A DNA stretch of 64,000 nucleotides from Pohlia nutans (GCA_022496805.1 CM040101.1:9178501-9242500), one strand, 5' to 3'; shown: positions 1 through 10,410, counted from the first letter of the stretch. Made by a program: numbers and translations. Notes: generated by a model not told the origin, from the letters alone.

Positions 1-1471
1 TTGAGAAAGATCCAGATCAAAGTAAATTAGCTCCAAAACTCACTTATGCTCACACTTGGATTAAGCAATGAATGCTACAAATCTGACATGTACAAGTGGT
101 CTTTTCTGGGTCTGATTTTTTGGGTGAGCATGTTTTTGGCCTTCACATTTATAATGTCTCCCCATTCAGTGCACATCATGTATGCAAATTGAGCAAAATG
201 GTTTCATTGAGATCTCTCTCTGTTGCTAGTAGAAAGCAAGTAGAAGAAGCTACTTTAGAGAAGTTGAGGAGGGGTGAGAGTACTAGAAATGTTGCTAGAG
301 AGTTGCAGGTATCCCAAAGTTGGGTTGCAAAATTTCGTAAGCAACATTTGAGCGAATTGAGTGATGTCAATCAAAGTTTTGGTGGTAGGCCAAAAATGTA
401 CAGTGCAGTTGATCGTAGAGCTTGTGTCAGAGCAATCACTGTGGGTGGCTTAGAAACTGCACACAAAGTTGGAAATTACTTGAGGGAAGAGCTTCATGTT
501 GGTATGAGCGATAGTACTGTGAGGAGAGTGTTACGAAAAGCAGGTTTGAAATGTAAAGTGAAGCAAAAGAAACCAAAACTTACACTTCTTCAAATTAAGC
601 GACGATTAGAATTTGCTAGACGTCATTGCCATTGGACTGATGATGATTGGGATCGTGTAGTATTCTCCGATGAAACAAAAATCAACCGATTTTGCTCTGA
701 TGGTCGCAGTTGGTGTTGGTTTCGTGATGAACAGAGTAGAAGTGCAGGAATGGTACAACAAACTGTCAAGTTTGGAGGTGGCGGAGTGATGATGTGGGGT
801 TGCATGACTTCAAGTGGCCCTGGTATGATGTGTAGGATTGAGGGAAGAATGGATCAGTACATGTATAGAGAAATTTTAGAGCGAGAGTTGATTCATACGC
901 TCCATGCATACGATTTGGATCCTGCCAATTTGATTTTTCAACATGATAATGACCCGAAACATACATCCAAGAGTGTGCGCCGTTGGCTGAATTTGCAAGA
1001 ATTTGTTGTTTTGAAGTGGCCGGCGCAATCTCCAGACTTGAATCCAATCGAACACTTGTGGGCAACTTTAAAACGCCGACTAAACCAATATGAGAGACCT
1101 CCCAAAGGAATGTTAGAATTGTGGGAGCGTGTCGAGGATTGTTGGGCTTCAATTACTTCCAATGAGTGTCAGAACTTGTATAGGAGCATGCCTAAGCGCA
1201 TTGCAGCTGTTATAGCTGCTAAGGGTAGGTGGACAAATTTTTAGCTTCATTCCAGCTTGTGTGAGCAAAACTGAGTTTTAGATTGAATTTTACTTTATTT
1301 TTGTTTGTACGTGCATACTTGTGTGTAATAGGCCTCAATTCCATGGAAGTATGACTAATTGCAATGGTAATCCTATGCAATTTATGGTTTCATTTTTGAT
1401 GCATCCAATTTTCTTACATTGTTTGTTGAATTTCAATATGATGTGCCTGTACTCAGTTTTGGCAGTCACTG
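1..1471 (+). mobile_element. Tc1-like DNA transposon, left end outside the window
   Basis: The right end is visible: positions 1438-1471 read outward to ...GCAGTCACTG followed by TA, so the reverse complement begins CAGTGACTGCC, a typical Tc1 terminus next to a TA target. An imperfect inverted repeat links about 17-60 (AAAGTAAATT..., AAAACTCACTTATGCTCACAC) with about 1249-1296 (reverse complement AAAACTCAGTTTTGCTCACAC), so the terminal repeats are long, roughly 200 bp, and the left terminus should lie some 190 bp before base 1. Between the repeats lies one intact transposase gene. By structure the element could be autonomous. Confidence 0.85.
198..1244 (+). CDS. Tc1-type transposase, DD34E, intact
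   Basis: An uninterrupted 348-codon frame from ATG 198, the usual length for Tc1 transposases (about 340-350 aa). The N-terminal third holds a helix-turn-helix DNA-binding region (around VARELQVSQSWVAKF) and a second winged-helix part with a GRPK hinge. The catalytic triad is complete: D158 in VVFSDETK, D250 in FQHDNDPKHTS and E285 in SPDLNPIEHLW. There are 34 residues between the last two, which makes it DD34E. The frame stays open upstream to 96, but the family start fits the ATG at 198 because the residues before it look non-coding. It cuts and pastes DNA at TA dinucleotides. Plant mariner elements are normally DD39D, so a DD34E gene in a plant genome is uncommon. No stop or frameshift is seen, which suggests recent activity. 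Confidence 0.93.
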   Translation: MVSLRSLSVASRKQVEEATLEKLRRGESTRNVARELQVSQSWVAKFRKQHLSELSDVNQSFGGRPKMYSAVDRRACVRAITVGGLETAHKVGNYLREELHVGMSDSTVRRVLRKAGLKCKVKQKKPKLTLLQIKRRLEFARRHCHWTDDDWDRVVFSDETKINRFCSDGRSWCWFRDEQSRSAGMVQQTVKFGGGGVMMWGCMTSSGPGMMCRIEGRMDQYMYREILERELIHTLHAYDLDPANLIFQHDNDPKHTSKSVRRWLNLQEFVVLKWPAQSPDLNPIEHLWATLKRRLNQYERPPKGMLELWERVEDCWASITSNECQNLYRSMPKRIAAVIAAKGRWTNF

Positions 1472-1615
1472 TATATTGAGGAGAAGGGAGAAGGAAGAGA
1501 GGGAGAAGAACAAGAGAGGAAAAGGGGAGGAAGGAGAGTGTGAAGGAGGGAGAGTGAGAGAGGCCTTATATAGGGGAGAGGGGGGAGTGAGAGAGGGAGG
1601 GTCAAAATAAGAGTA

Positions 1616-1635
1616 GGGTCCGCGCGCGCGGACCC
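1616..1635. repeat. 20-bp perfect GC-rich palindrome
   Basis: GGGTCCGCGC followed by its exact reverse complement GCGCGGACCC, at the end of a GA-rich tract and just before the A/T fold-back. It can form a hairpin or cruciform. The role is unknown. Confidence 0.8.
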
Positions 1636-1655
1636 TCACAGCCCGGAAAAACCGG

Positions 1656-1726
<71 letters not shown>
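1656..1726. repeat. A35-G-T35 inverted homopolymer
   Basis: Thirty-five A, a single G, then thirty-five T, flanked by CCGG on the left and CTTCCG on the right. Exact symmetry of two homopolymers is unusual. It is either a real fold-back or a fault of sequencing or gap joining. Confidence 0.85.
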
Positions 1727-2376
1727 CTTCCGAGCCTATAATGGATTCAACCTGCTCACTGATTTTTATTTTATTTTTAAAAATTATCATTTAAAATCCA
1801 AAAATGGCAACGTAAAGAAGAAAAAGGAAGACAAATGGAAGACTAGAAGAAAAAAGAAGAAGGAAGACAAGAAAGAAGACAAGGAAAAAAACAAGATAAA
1901 AGAAAAAGAAAAGATAAAGATAAAGATAAGGATAGAAAATAAAATAAATAATTGTTTCTTTACAATGAAGAGATTGTAGAAAGACAAAAATCCCTGTTTT
2001 TTACAGATTTTTTCAAACAAATTTTTTTAAAGCCAAGTTTGCTCATGAAATGAGTGCACTTGGCCAAGTGCAAAATTAGGGAATTGGGTGTTATGGATAG
2101 AGTCTGGTAGCTGAAGAAGAAATTTGTTGTACTTTTGGACCAATATAGATGCTTGGAACAGTAACTTTTCATTAGCATTCTTGTTTACATTGTTCATTTA
2201 TCATTTCTACACCATTCATATTAATGATGTCTTTTTATTATCTTGACATTTAAGAATAAAAAATTAATTAAAAGATCAAGCACATGAATTCATGGCCCTT
2301 TTGTGTCTTCATATTTTTGTAATAGTAGCTCAAATTTATAATGAAAAGGAATATGACAACACAGTTTATAATTTAA

Positions 2377-4093
2377 CCCCTAAAGGACCAAGTGTCCTAA
2401 CTAGGACATTTACAAATTGAGGTAGGTTCGCGGGCATTTGTATGGTACGGTTCACTAACTCCTCTTGTTGAACTAACTACATTTTGGTGCACATTTGTGC
2501 ACTTTCAGCATTTTGTTTAAAAAACTAACTTTCAAACCAATTTGAAAGATATGTAGCAATGATTCACTAAAAGATGAGTGAACCAACTTCTAGAATTATG
2601 TACATATTAACCAAAAAATAAAATTTTAGAATGTTAAAATGATTTTATGTTGAAGATTTTGAGCATCAAAACTCCCATTTTTGTAACAATTTTACCAATT
2701 TATGATCAAACTTTGAATGTAAATATAGCTCACATTTGATTCTATATTTAAAAAATCTTTAAAATTCAAAAAAAAAGCCAACCTGCAAAATTTGATTCTT
2801 GAGTACATTCAAAAATGAAATCCATCAAAAAAGTTTTTAAAAGTAGAGAAACAATTAATCCCTCCCAAAAATAACACATTATAAAATATGAAACTTTAAT
2901 CAATTCAAAAAAATTGAAAAATTAGAAGATATTTTTCTTCACATATTTGAACGCTAGAAAAATTCATAGCTCAAAAGTCCATTCACAAACCTTTGTTCTC
3001 CTTCTCTTTTAGAATTTAGAGTGCATATTATGCACTGTGACAATGCACTAGTTTACCCTTTGTTTCATCCTCCATTCAAATATAATGCTAAATGTTTAAT
3101 TTTCTAACATTTTTTTTCTCTTTTATCGGTATAGTCCATCCTACCACTTTAGATTTCACAAAAATATTATTCTCTCTCTAAAATGAATTTTTCAAATTCT
3201 CAAAACCCTCAAAAGAGTGCATAAGGACAAGAATTCTAGTGGACCGTACCATATAAATGCCCTCCCACGATGTCAATTTTGAGTCTTATATTCTTAGATT
3301 TTTAGTAAATGTGAGGAATTTCAAGAGCTTTGTGGGAATATAATTTTTTTCCACTAGACATTGGTAGAAAAAGTTATGTTGCGCAAAGATCGGGTAGCTC
3401 GAGAAAGAGACTACACTACTCCAATAGCTCTAAATTTTGATATGGAAGCAAGTGACATGATATTGTTTGGGAAGGGGAAAGAACGCTCTCCATAGTTCAA
3501 AATTTTCATTCTAGCATGGTTGGACAAGGTGGAAAAAAATAACTTCTTTTAGAGATAAAATTTAGAGATTCTTTTTTAATTTTTAAAAGTTCTTTTCTAC
3601 TTCAAAAGAGACAAGAATATTTATCTGTACTGTTTGGATTGAGATATTAAAAAAACCAAGTTCACAATAAAATTAGATGTGTTTGGCAATGGTTTGCACC
3701 TCCTCCATTTGGAGTATGGTTTTCAATATGTTAAATCATTCTCCTACTTCTCAAATTTGGTATACAAGTAACTATCATTGTGTAGATTGTGAAAGTGAAG
3801 AGCAAAAAGTCTTTGTAGTGGAACATTTTCAAAATAGGAAGAAAAATACGCATTTGTAAATTTTGGGCGAGTTTTATTTTTCTCACACGTTCTCATTTCA
3901 AACATATATATCTTTTAATCTATACTATCAAAGATTGTGAATTCATTTTTGCACATTCCTTTGGTATCAAAGGACAAGTTTCTACAATTGGATTGTGAAA
4001 AAAAATTAAATTAAAAATTGAGATTGTGCCCTAAAGATTAGAAATGGCAGCATTGTAGTGATTTTTGAGCAAGTAGTCCTAGGCCTTTAGGGG
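2377..4093 (+). mobile_element. TTAA-flanked element, family A1 (copy 1)
   Basis: Starts TTAA|CCCCTAAAGGACC and ends GGCCTTTAGGGG|TTAA, so there are inverted termini inside a duplicated TTAA (2373-2376, 4094-4097). Just inside the left end is TGTCCTAACTAGGACA (2393-2408), a perfect 7-bp stem. It shares both ends and interior stretches (for example TGTGAAAGTGAAG near 3790) with copies at 16.1 and 32.6 kb. It carries a nested inverted-repeat element at 2432-3262; without it about 0.88 kb remains. No transposase frame, so it is non-autonomous. The termini and TTAA target fit piggyBac-type elements. Confidence 0.8.
2432..3262. mobile_element. Inverted-repeat element nested in the A1 element
   Basis: Termini GGGCATTTGTATGGTACGG (2432-2450) and its inverse CCGTACCATATAAATGCCC (3244-3262) pair with one mismatch, and the match runs on inward (TTCACTA / TCCACTA). 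Comparison with the 16.1-kb A1 copy, which reads TAGGTTCCCACGGTGTC across this point, shows that the block is an insertion. No coding frame. Superfamily not determined. Confidence 0.65.
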
Positions 4094-4097
4094 TTAA

Positions 4098-5469
4098 ATT
4101 ATAATTTAATCCTTTATAAAAAAGGGAACTTCGATAATATGTCATGTTTGCCATTATAAAGGTTTGGAGTACTATTGAGAATCCAGAGTTAAGAATTTGA
4201 AGTTTGAATTTTGGAAACTGTGTGTTTTTCCACACGGCTCACACCTATAGATATCTAAAAGTATTAAATTCGTTGTCTTGTAGGAACTACAAAATAGAAA
4301 ATTAATTGAGATCTTGTGCCTTTAAGTCCATGAAAAGTCTTCAAATTACCATTTATACTAGTTAGTCTTATATGCATTTCATTATATTATTAACCCCTAA
4401 ATGCCCAAAGATAGCTCTAAATTTGACATTGTATGAAAATATGTTATAACACAGTTTGGAACACTAATTAGGTAATAACAACAAACACAATAACAAGATG
4501 TGGATTGTGCATTGTAGATTATATTTGTATTCTTTTATGTTTCATTCACTCACTTATTCATGTTATGTCTCTTTGAATACAAATCTTACAATCTCAAAGT
4601 CCATTTTGAGAATCAATGTAGGTATAAAAGCAACTTCTTTTTAGGATGAGGGATTAAAAGGGGTTTGTTTCTGTGGGCACTTGGGACTAGATACATTAAT
4701 TCCACATATTAGTAAAACTTGTATGATTATACAAGCACAATGGTCTAGTTAGGCATTTTGTGATATTAGAGGGTTTCACCAAGTAAGCAAAATGTTCAAC
4801 TTTGAGAGCCTCCAATATTAGAATGGGAGGACCAAGCAAAAATGTTGTACACTTTGAAACCAATTTCAGAAATTTCCAATTAGAGGAGATAGGTTTCCAC
4901 CATTTATAGCATGAAGATGAGTTTCCAATTATAAAACTTGAAGATCAATTCTTGACATTGAAAACCAACACCCACTTCCTTGAGGTGAGTGACAACTTCC
5001 AACATTGAAAGGGTTGTTACATAACTATATAGCAAGTTTTGTCCAACAATAAGAACCTCGAAGTGGGAACCGTAGGTGGATGGTCGGATCAGCTGAAAAT
5101 ATTTCTAAAAACAAACAGTGCCAAAATTTGGGAATTTTTTTTCTTCAGAAGAAAGTATTTTGCAGGGTGAAAAAGAGGATCTTAAGAAATATACTCAACC
5201 TTGTTTTTTCAAAAAATGATAATATTCAGCACTCTGAAACCAAGAATATGATTATTGGCAGATGTCTCAGAATTGCAGGTGTAGTGTACAGCTTTGAGCA
5301 TGAATCCCTGCTCATTTGAGGGGATAGTACAAGATTTGGGTGATACCTGAACAGGAAAAAACAGTGGACAAACACCAGGTATCTTACTAATTCCTTGTTC
5401 ATTTTTCGCCTGGGTGGCTCCAAAAAAAATTGATTTTTATTTTTTTGAAACAAGAGAATGAAATTCCCG
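4098..5469. other. Spacer with a solitary TTAA-element left end
   Basis: No gene seen. TTAACCCCTAAATGCCC at 4390-4406 matches the left end of the TTAA elements, but I find no matching right end before 5.6 kb, so it is a truncated or decayed copy. The rest is AT-rich, with short frames that look like chance. Confidence 0.5.
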
Positions 5470-5634
5470 TAACATTCAGTAGCATGCACTGTCACTGCAT
5501 TGGCTCTACAGTAGATGTTGGGGAATATTCTACACCTAATATTACTTCATCAGTAGCTAAGTGGACAGGTGGAAAAAAATGATGAAAAAAGTGCATGAAG
5601 GAAAGGCAGTGGGCATGAAGGCTACTGAATGTTA
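5470..5634. mobile_element. Small MITE, family M (copy 1)
   Basis: About 165 bp bounded by TAACATTCAGTAGCATGCA and the inverse GCTACTGAATGTTA. A clear second copy lies at 61971-62142 with the same internal order (GGCTCTAC..GTAGATG.TG, GGAATATTC, CTTCAT.AGTAGCTAAGTG, GGCATGAAGGCTA). Non-coding. Superfamily unknown. Confidence 0.65.
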
Positions 5635-5672
5635 GGCCATTGAATTATGGTTTGGAATGACCTTAACCCTAA

Positions 5673-6235
5673 CCCCTAAAGGACCAAGGCTGATTTTTCA
5701 AGTTCGGTCAGCTCAGTGTCGAATGAGTATTGATCCTCAATTTTTGAGATTTTTTGTGGTGATTCTACTCTTTGCAATGAAGATGGGATGGAAATTAGCG
5801 TACATAGATGATGTATAGATCAAAAGATACAATCATGCAAAGGTGAAAAACCTAACTGCGGGCAGCTCCTAATTTTTTTCATATAATGAGCTATGCATTT
5901 GATTTTTTGTACACTATATACACAACAACCAAACCTATTTTACCAAATCTGAAACTAAACTTTGCATTTTGGGCATTTCCATAAAGTTTCAAACTCGGGC
6001 AGCGGGCCCAAAAAGAAAAGTCCAGCCAACATTTTAGCTTATAATCTTACTATTAAAAAACCCTGAACTGTCAAAAAAAAATTAGGTGCTAACAAATTCA
6101 AGTTGGTTGAAATATCCTACAGTTGGATTGGTCAAAAAGGTTTTAGATTGAAACCTATTTGCCTTTTTATGAGAAAGGTACTTTTAGGCAGTTTTGGAGT
6201 GTTTGGAGAGAAACATAGTCGTGGTCCTTTAGGGG
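5673..6235 (+). mobile_element. TTAA-type element flanked by CTAA, family A1-like
   Basis: CTAA|CCCCTAAAGGACCA ... TGGTCCTTTAGGGG|CTAA: a 14-bp perfect terminal inverted repeat inside the direct repeat CTAA (5669-5672, 6236-6239). The 563-bp length is typical of the small elements here. CTAA in place of TTAA on both sides suggests insertion at a variant target rather than later decay. Near the right end TGTTTGGAGAGAAACA forms a small hairpin. Non-coding. Confidence 0.78.
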
Positions 6236-6239
6236 CTAA

Positions 6240-7565
6240 ACTATTTAGGTGATAGCAAGGAGGTGGGTTCCACTTAATAGTGCTTATTTGCACCAATGAA
6301 GGTGGTGGTTTGATTTCGGTCGAATGCACGTTGTGATGGCTAATACTTCCTTGCTTGATAGGAATCCCGAGCATCACGGGGATTGCTCCCGAGCCTCATG
6401 TTACATGTTACGGTAGGGGCGTCGCTCTTAGTTGGAAATGATTAGGAGCATTGGGTCTAGTCCAGATATTGTAGGAAGAAAATCTAAAAAAAATCACATG
6501 CGGGAGAGAACTAGTATGTGCTCCCTTCGTTCAAAGTGTGATGTTTGTAATCTGTTGTTGTGCAATTGAAATAAGCATTCATTTGTTTCCAAAAAAAAAA
6601 ACCTTCATTGAATTAATGAAGGTTGCATACACCAAAAACCAAAGGAGACAAGCCTCCTCGGCGAAGAAGTGGCTCCAAAATTTTGGTTCAAGCTCCTAGG
6701 AGCATTGCAACCATGTCTCTTGAACACACTCGCTATGCATAAGTGGCGCGGCTCCATCCCTACTTCTGCCATACCATAAACCTGTCAACACACAAAAATT
6801 GAACCCGGGCACTTCAAATGTGAGCCCTGTCCTGATAGGATGTAGGGACGAGAGCGTCTCTTCAAGGAGCCTTGAATTCTACAATTATGTCCAAATCTCT
6901 TGTCCATCAACCTATTTATGTAAAATTCATTCGTAGGGCAGACCATGTGGCGTGATCAAGGGTAGGAAGAGTAACATGATGGACTCAAAATTTGAAATAT
7001 CAACCGTGTTAAACAAGATAATGGTAAGTCATGGGTGGTGATGCTCTAACTGTGACGATTTTTTCATAAATGTTTTTTAGCAGTTTTTTTAGCAGTTTAA
7101 ACCCATAAATAAATAAATAAATAAAATTGCTGAAAATATGGTTAAATGATTGCATTTTCTTCCTATGTGTATGGAGCCTGATGCTGCAGATCAAATAAAA
7201 GGGTCGAAATCTGGTGATATTTAGCCCCCAAAAGACCACTGGCGTACACTTTTGCTTTGTGTCCAAAGACATGTGATGCTCTTGATCTTGCACTTGCCTG
7301 CCATATCTTCTTTTGTCAAATCACCAGACTTCACACAGACTAACTTACTGGCCACCATGTTCACCTCTCAAGAGCAGAAAGTTACGCTGGCTCAAGAGCT
7401 CCCAATTGTACTGATTTGTATATGATTTGATTGGGTTCCCTGTACAAGTAGCCAGCCGGCAATTAAGCTACGTGATTTTCTAGCCTATCTTAGGCTGAAT
7501 TCTTGAAAACTTTATAATCATGAAAACATTTTAGGTTCAATAGGAAACTTTTGAAAAAAATATCT
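6240..7565. other. Spacer with possible retroposon 3' ends
   Basis: No gene seen. A run of A at 6590-6601 follows a stretch ending ATTTGTTTCC, which resembles a LINE 3' end. Directly after it CCTTCATTGAATTAATGAAGG starts a stretch that, on the - strand, would end in T-rich sequence. CCCGGGTTCAA at 6801-6811 on the - strand is a box-B-like motif. These could be remnants of two retroposons placed tail to tail; the evidence is weak. Confidence 0.3.
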
Positions 7566-7569
7566 TTAA

Positions 7570-8113
7570 CCCCTAAACGCCCAAACGACCATTTTCTGGT
7601 CACTACCCGAATCTAACGGGCTGCCCCGAATTTTAAAAAAGTATTTTTTTGAAAAATAAAAAATATTATAAAATACTACATGAAATCTACTTTCCAACGC
7701 AATTTGAATTATGTCAATCCAAGTTAAATTCCACTGGAGAGATTTTTTCAAAGTGGATTACCTCAACATTGTCTTAGTGTTATAAAATTTGCTATTTGGA
7801 GAAAGTAATGATGTTCCCTCCATCATTTCTTTTACTTTTTTGAAGTTTACAATAGATAAACCAAATTTAACCAATCATGATAAATTTTAAACTCTAAAAG
7901 TGAAAATTAGAATTTATACAAATTTTCAAAGGTTAATGCTTTTAAATTCCTTAAAAAAAGATCTAAAGTTATTTTTGGAAGTTTGATTGTACGGATAATT
8001 TTTAGAGATGATGCCCTACATTTTGTCTATTGAACCAAACTTCATCAAACATATGGAAGGCACATATTATAACACATCTATGTTTTGTCCAATACCCCTC
8101 GGGCTTTTAGGGG
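7570..8113 (+). mobile_element. TTAA-flanked element, family A5
   Basis: TTAA|CCCCTAAACGCCCAAACGACC ... CGGGCTTTTAGGGG|TTAA, 544 bp. A hairpin GACCA-TTTTC-TGGTC (7587-7601) lies 17 bp from the left end. The right-hand TTAA (8114-8117) is shared with the next element, so one inserted into the target duplication of the other. Non-coding. Confidence 0.82.
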
Positions 8114-8117
8114 TTAA

Positions 8118-8657
8118 CCCTTTAATGCTCCAGTGTCCACTATGTGGACGATGGCACAGATTGAAACTGCTAGATTCTCATCCAAATTGGACAGTTTTCA
8201 TTCACCAAATTTCTCTTGGTTCTTGAGCAAGCTGACTATCCTTTGTACAGTTTGGATTTTCAAAATAGGTTAGTATGATTTTTAGAAAAACAACAAAATT
8301 GGTTTATGTCAGGTTTCATTCTTAGTTCAAAAAGTGGGACCTTAAATATGATTTTCCAAAATAAATAAAATCAAATAATGGAAACCATACCATCTCGTAG
8401 TGCATGTTATTCCAATTTCATTACCATATTTTTAAATTTTTTTGTGCTAATTTGGGATTTTAAATTGAATTTCAGAAGAAAACCTTGCAAATTTAATTTA
8501 AAAATATTAAATAAAAATAGAATAAATCCAACTGTACAAATGTGATCTTCACATTGACATTTACAACTTTGCTTTGACCATCAACCCCATTTTTGGTTTT
8601 CATCAAACAGTTTATAACACTTCTTTGAAAACAGTGTTGAATCGGGACGTTAAAGGG
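8118..8657 (+). mobile_element. TTAA-flanked element, family B (copy 1, 540 bp)
   Basis: TTAA|CCCTTTAATGCTCC ... GGGACGTTAAAGGG|TTAA. It is collinear along its length with the copies at 34967-35507 (541 bp) and 53108-54221 (540 bp after removing a nested element). Shared landmarks include CTTAGTTCAAAAAGTG, GAAACCATACCATC and TTCACATTGACATTTACAAC. Just inside the left end GTCCAC-TAT-GTGGAC (8135-8149) makes a 6-bp stem. Non-coding. Confidence 0.85.
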
Positions 8658-8661
8658 TTAA

Positions 8662-9008
8662 AAGAAACTTCCATGAAAATAGTGAAAAACTTGGTTGAGG
8701 TTAAAGTCTAAAGAGAAAATGGTAAAAATGATTCAAAGAGCATGAAAAGAGACATTTACGATTCCCATTTTAAGCAGCTATTTTCAAATGAAGATTAACG
8801 AAAATGTCATTTAGAATAAAATGTACTAACTTTAAATTGCTCTACAAAATATATCACCCAAAAATAAGCTATTGAATCGTAACCAAAAAATTTATGTCAA
8901 ATTCGTTGATAATGTAAGGATAATATTGCTACATTTTTATGAATGTATGTGTTTTGGATGAATAAATTTACGTCCAAAAGTCACAACCGTATTTCATTCT
9001 TTGTTATT
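8662..9008. other. Spacer, nothing recognised
   Basis: AT-rich sequence between the family B element and the next inverted-repeat element. From about 8970 on it contains the first unit of a decayed tandem repeat (CCAAAAGTCACAACCGTATTTCATTCTTTG) that continues after 9632. Confidence 0.4.
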
Positions 9009-9017
9009 AAGGCATGA

Positions 9018-9630
9018 GGGTGAAAGCACGAAAAAGTGTACCACCTCTAACTATTATGACCATTCAACAATGCAGGGTTCAAAAATACATTATAGATTAG
9101 AATTTCGTAAAAACCTAATAACAATAAAATAAAACATCTATTGTTTTATAAAGTCTACCAAAAAAATTTGAGAAAATGATCTTCAATAAGTAGTTATAAA
9201 ATTTTTATTGACGTAGAAGTGGCCAAAATTGAAAAAGTAGTTATGTACAATCAACAAAATTGTTATAAAACAAGCAAAATGTATATCAAAACATCTTTTT
9301 TTCTACTTTCTTTTTGGACAAGGACTTCAATTCTATCATTATCTCAAAGTTCATAAAAATTATATTTATGTTGAGTGTATTTAAGGCCATCAATTTTGCA
9401 ACCGAGATTGGACTTAGGCATTCATTTTCAAACACTACTTTTTGTAAACTTTTTTGAAGATTTTGTTCTGAAAATTTGGGTTCAAGTACCTATGAGAACT
9501 CTAGAGGGCTTTATGAAATTAAAACCAAAATACAATATATTTTGATATAAATTTATTGCCTTTGACCAAAACAATTATGATTTTAGTATAGCAGACTAAC
9601 TTTTTGGTACAATTTTTCGTGCTTTCACCC
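9018..9630. mobile_element. MITE inserted in a decayed tandem array
   Basis: Termini GGGTGAAAGCACGAAAAAGT (from 9018) and the inverse ATTTTTCGTGCTTTCACCC (to 9630), about 24 bp with one or two mismatches, flanked by ATGA on both sides. The flanks are units of a roughly 48-bp repeat, (C)CAAAAGTTACAAGCATGTTT..., so the element split an array. Non-coding. Superfamily not determined. Confidence 0.6.
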
Positions 9631-9631
9631 A

Positions 9632-9770
9632 TGATCTAAAAGTTATAAGCATGTATTGTCTTTTTATTTTGAGACTTGGTCCAAAAGTTACAAGCATGTT
9701 TCATCTTTTTATTTAGAACATGGATCCAAAAGTCACAACCATGTTTTATCTTTATTTTATTTTATTTTGT
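9632..9770. repeat. Tandem repeat of about 48 bp, three degenerate units
   Basis: Units begin CTAAAAGTTATAAGCATG (9636), CCAAAAGTTACAAGCATG (9681) and CCAAAAGTCACAACCATG (9725), each followed by T..TCTTTTTATTT. A fourth unit precedes the MITE at about 8973. Confidence 0.6.
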
Positions 9771-9865
9771 AGCTTTTATAATTATGGGAATGCTAAATTC
9801 TTTGAAATTCAATTTCCTGAGTTGCAATCATATGGAATTACTTTTGTGCACACCTCCATTCTTAA

Positions 9866-10410
9866 CCCCTAATGGTTCTGACCGCCACATTTTGGACATT
9901 TTTGGGATGCTATCAACTTTGAAGAGTTGTAACTTTTGCATTAGGGGTTTGAATTCAATAAAACGTGTTGATAAAGTTTTTTACTCTTCTAGGTTGTGTG
10001 ATAAAATTTTTAGATCAATCCAAGATGTATTGAATTTTTGGAAAACATTGCAGTACACGAGGTTCAATTTTATTTTACCAAAGTGCATTTTGATGGCTGC
10101 AACTTTGGGGGCTTGTTTCTCCTTCCTTTAACATTTGTTTTCAATGAAAATTGGTGGGTTAGATTCTTCCTTAAAGCCTAGTGATCATGGTAAAATTTTC
10201 ATGTCAATCCAGTTGTTATGAATCATGTTTGGGAATCATTTGACATCCAAAATATGAACGTTTTTGGATTACAATGAACTTTGGCGGCTTGTTTCTCCTT
10301 CATATGGTGTTTGTTTCTAATACAAATTGTTCTGAAAGTTTCATATATAGTCTAGTTTGTGTGGTTAAAATTTCACCTCAATCCGGGGTATTATGAATTT
10401 TTTAGAAGCA
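9866..10410. repeat. TTAA-element left end followed by three ~180-bp repeat units
   Basis: TTAA|CCCCTAATGGTTCTG at 9862-9880 matches an A-type left end, but no right end is found. It is followed by three degenerate units of about 170-190 bp, beginning near 9910, 10100 and 10270. Each holds AACTTT.G.GG.TTGTTTCTCCTTC-like sequence and an A.TTT..T.TCAATCC...ATGAAT block. Open stretches of 50-150 codons here lack any family signature and are probably chance. Confidence 0.45.

Larger units (their letters stand above)
1474..2372. other. Spacer: purine-rich blocks, GC palindrome and A/T fold-back
   Basis: No gene recognised. 1478-1610 and 1805-1945 are almost pure purine on the + strand (GGGAGA/GAAGAA). 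1616-1635 is a perfect 20-bp palindrome centred on CGCGCGCG. 1656-1726 is 35 A, one G, 35 T. The rest is AT-rich with no feature I can name. Confidence 0.6.

Noticed and set aside
9866..9946. Very short TTAA element between CCCCTAATGG and GCATTAGGGG
   Set aside because: The right motif is followed by TTTG, not TTAA, and 80 bp is too short; probably chance.
9676..10131. 151-codon open frame (+)
   Set aside because: It runs through A- and 180-bp-type repeats, has an alternative start and shows no family signature.
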